This document shows positions 8,316 through 9,917 of a DNA stretch of 9,917 nt, piece by piece (within the stretch, counting starts at the first letter, position 1; each line of letters opens with the position of its first letter). The position numbers and the translations under genes are program-made. Where the stretch lies: contig JAQUZI010000002.1 of the NCBI GenBank assembly GCA_028691405.1, forward strand, positions 1 through 9,917, given 5' to 3'. The DNA comes from Minisyncoccota bacterium. Lineage in GTDB: Bacteria > Patescibacteriota > Minisyncoccia > UBA6257 > JAKLIH01. The notes beneath the pieces are model-generated. The model searched no databases. It worked only from the letters and a program-made list of their open reading frames with translations, and had not been told where the DNA came from.

Positions 8316-9347
8316 ATGGAAAAAGAAATAAACATTTCTTTTAAAAGCTTGTGAAGAATATGCTTAGTTATTGTCTTGATTGTTGGCTTTATATATTTTA
8401 GACAAATTCTATTAATATTCTTAGCGTCTTTGATACTTTCTGCTTCGTTGGAAAATATCATTGTTTGATTTGAAAAGAGAAGAATACCAAGAATATTTTC
8501 TGCTGTTTTAGTATATATTATATTAACTTGTACCATTGGTGGATTATTGTATATTATTGTGCCGCCATTACTTCAAAATATCATTAATTTAACTAATGAT
8601 TTGCCATCTGTTCTGCAATCACAAGCAGTAAATGATTTTTTACAGACATATCTGCCATTTTTAAAAAATCAAAGTTGAATAAACAATGTGTTTAATGTTG
8701 AGAATACAGCTAACTATGTTGGTAGTATTTGAAAAAACCTCTATGGTGTTTTAAGTGAGGCTTCAAACTTTTTATTAGTCTTGTTAATTTCTTTTTATCT
8801 ATCTATTGAGAAAAGATGATTTAAAAATATTTTAGAGATGTTTTTACCAAAACATTATAAAAAATACTTTATTGAATTGTGAGATAGATCAGAGAAAAAG
8901 ATGGTTTTTTGATTGTATAGCCAAATAGTATTAAGTGTTTTTTTAACTAGTTTGTCTATTATTGTTTTTTATATAATGGGTATTGAATACCCGTTACTAT
9001 CGGCTGTTTTATATGGTGTATTTGATTTTATACCATTTATTGGACCTATTTTAGCTACAATTATTATAATCTTAATAAATATTTCTGGTAGTATTTCTCA
9101 GTCTGGAATTTTAATTATTGTTTGTGTATTACTCCAATATGTTCAAAATATTATTAGTCCGTATGTTCGTAGCAAATTCTTAAAAGTTGACCCGATTGTA
9201 ACCTTATTCTTTATTGCTTTGTTTGGTAAGTTTGGTGGGGCATTAGGTATTTTTGTAGCTATCCCATTATCAGCGGTTATTGTAGAGTTTTTGAAAGACT
9301 TAAATAGCCAAAAAGTTTGCGACGATCGTTTTTGTAAATTATTATAA
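8316..9347 (+). CDS. AI-2E family transporter (PerM/TqsA-like permease)
   Basis: A 343-residue polytopic membrane protein of the AI-2E (UPF0118) family, which includes E. coli TqsA and PerM and some sodium/proton antiporters. Hydrophobic helices cluster at about 14-40, 58-80 and 155-170, with more in the C-terminal half from 200 on. Family signatures are VFDFIPFIGPILA (235-247) and the later run ending VDPIVTLFFIALFGKFGGALGIFVAIPLSAVIV (about 291-323). All seven Trp codons are UGA and none is UGG, all within the first 200 residues; read as stops they would erase that half. It starts 9 bases after the M16 stop. The charged stretch between helices, about 90-150, is the expected large extracytoplasmic loop. 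The true cargo is unknown; autoinducer-2 export should not be assumed. Confidence 0.9.
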
Positions 9348-9357
9348 TTTAATTATT

Positions 9358-9917
9358 ATGTCAAAAAAAATATTTGTTACATGCGCTTTACCATATATTA
9401 ATGCTGAGCCTCATTTAGGCCATGTTTTTGAATTTATTCAAGGAGATTGTTTTGCTAGATTTCATAAAGTTATTGGTGATCAAGTTTATTTTACCTCTGG
9501 AACAGATGAAAATAGCTTAAAAAATATTATTGCTAGTAAGAAAAACAATGTTAGCGTTCAAGAGTGAATTGATGCAAAAACAAATTCATTTTTAAAATTA
9601 AAAGATGATTTTAATATTTGTTTTGACGATTTTATTCGCACAACTGAAAAAAGACATCATTTGGGAGCTCAAAAATTATGAAATAGCTTAAATCGAGATG
9701 ATATTATAAAAAAGAATTATGAAGGGTTGTATTGTGTTGATTGTGAAACTTTTTATACCGAAGATGAGTTGGTTAATGGTTTGTGCCCAGAACATAAGAA
9801 GCCTTTAGAAAGAATATCAGAAGAAAATTATTTTTTTGTTTTAAAGAATTATGCTAATTTTTTAATTGAAAAAATACAAAATGATGAGTGGAAAATTATG
9901 CCGGAAAGTCGTAAAAA
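9358..9917 (+). CDS. metG: methionine--tRNA ligase (5' part, cut by window edge)
   Basis: The first 186 codons of class I MetRS, which charges elongator and initiator tRNA-Met. The Rossmann start FVTCALPYINAEPHLGH holds the HIGH-type ATP motif as HLGH (19-22), followed by YFTSGTDEN. The connective domain has a single zinc knuckle: C126 and C129 (YCVDC), then C143 and H146 (LCPEH). NYFFVLKNY follows, as in the one-knuckle MetRS type. Two Trp codons are UGA (QEWIDAK and QKLWNSL, both at places that suit Trp) and one is UGG. The KMSKS loop and anticodon domain lie beyond the window. It begins 10 bases after the permease stop and has no visible promoter or Shine-Dalgarno of its own. Confidence 0.93.

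Noticed and set aside
8316..9347. AI-2E protein as an autoinducer-2 signalling component
   Set aside because: The family name is historical, members carry varied cargo, and no luxS or other AI-2 gene is in the window.
45..9917. Widespread pseudogenes or frameshifts, since the frames stop repeatedly at UGA
   Set aside because: All breaks are UGA only, the frame never changes across them, and conserved residues continue in the same frame on both sides. Recoding explains all cases at once.

Overview
This is an AT-rich window (roughly a quarter to 30% GC by eye) in which every gene lies on the plus strand. It reads correctly only when UGA codes for tryptophan. With UGA as a stop, eight of the nine main genes break into pieces and the ninth, the window-edge metG, stops early. 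With UGA as Trp, each becomes one full-length frame ending in UAA or UAG. I count 33 in-frame UGA codons against 9 UGG. Many UGAs fall where well-known families carry Trp, most clearly in glycyl-tRNA synthetase. The content and order (a Parcubacteria-style 3D-domain protein, a membrane-anchored DUF11-like protein between recO and glyS, then M16 peptidase, AI-2E-type permease and metG) look to me like Patescibacteria (CPR), closest to Parcubacteria. In that radiation the established UGA recoding is to glycine (Absconditabacteria, Gracilibacteria), which does not fit here. A Mollicute, where UGA=Trp is standard, is the main alternative; gene content argues against it but cannot exclude it.

Layout: 1-41 is probably the tail of an upstream gene. 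45-1241 is a WbuB-like GT4 glycosyltransferase for surface polysaccharide. 1283-1366 is tRNA-Leu(UAA) with its own promoter and terminator. 1452-2474 is an MscS-family mechanosensitive channel with its own promoter. 2566-3090 is a membrane-anchored 3D-domain protein, probably a wall enzyme, with a near-consensus promoter and a hairpin terminator. From 3187 to the right edge runs a tight cluster: recO, a 575-residue surface protein, glyS, an M16 zinc peptidase, an AI-2E-family permease and the first 186 codons of metG. Gaps in it are 9 to 55 bases, with one 11-base overlap.

The cluster combines housekeeping (RecO recombination repair, two aminoacyl-tRNA synthetases) with envelope functions, and is probably read from the recO promoter, perhaps reinforced before glyS. 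The clear promoters share a -10 of TATACT or TATAAT, and three of four carry an extended -10 TG. No start codon has a convincing Shine-Dalgarno sequence. No mobile element, CRISPR array or phage gene is visible. The most notable point is the genetic code combined with the apparent lineage.
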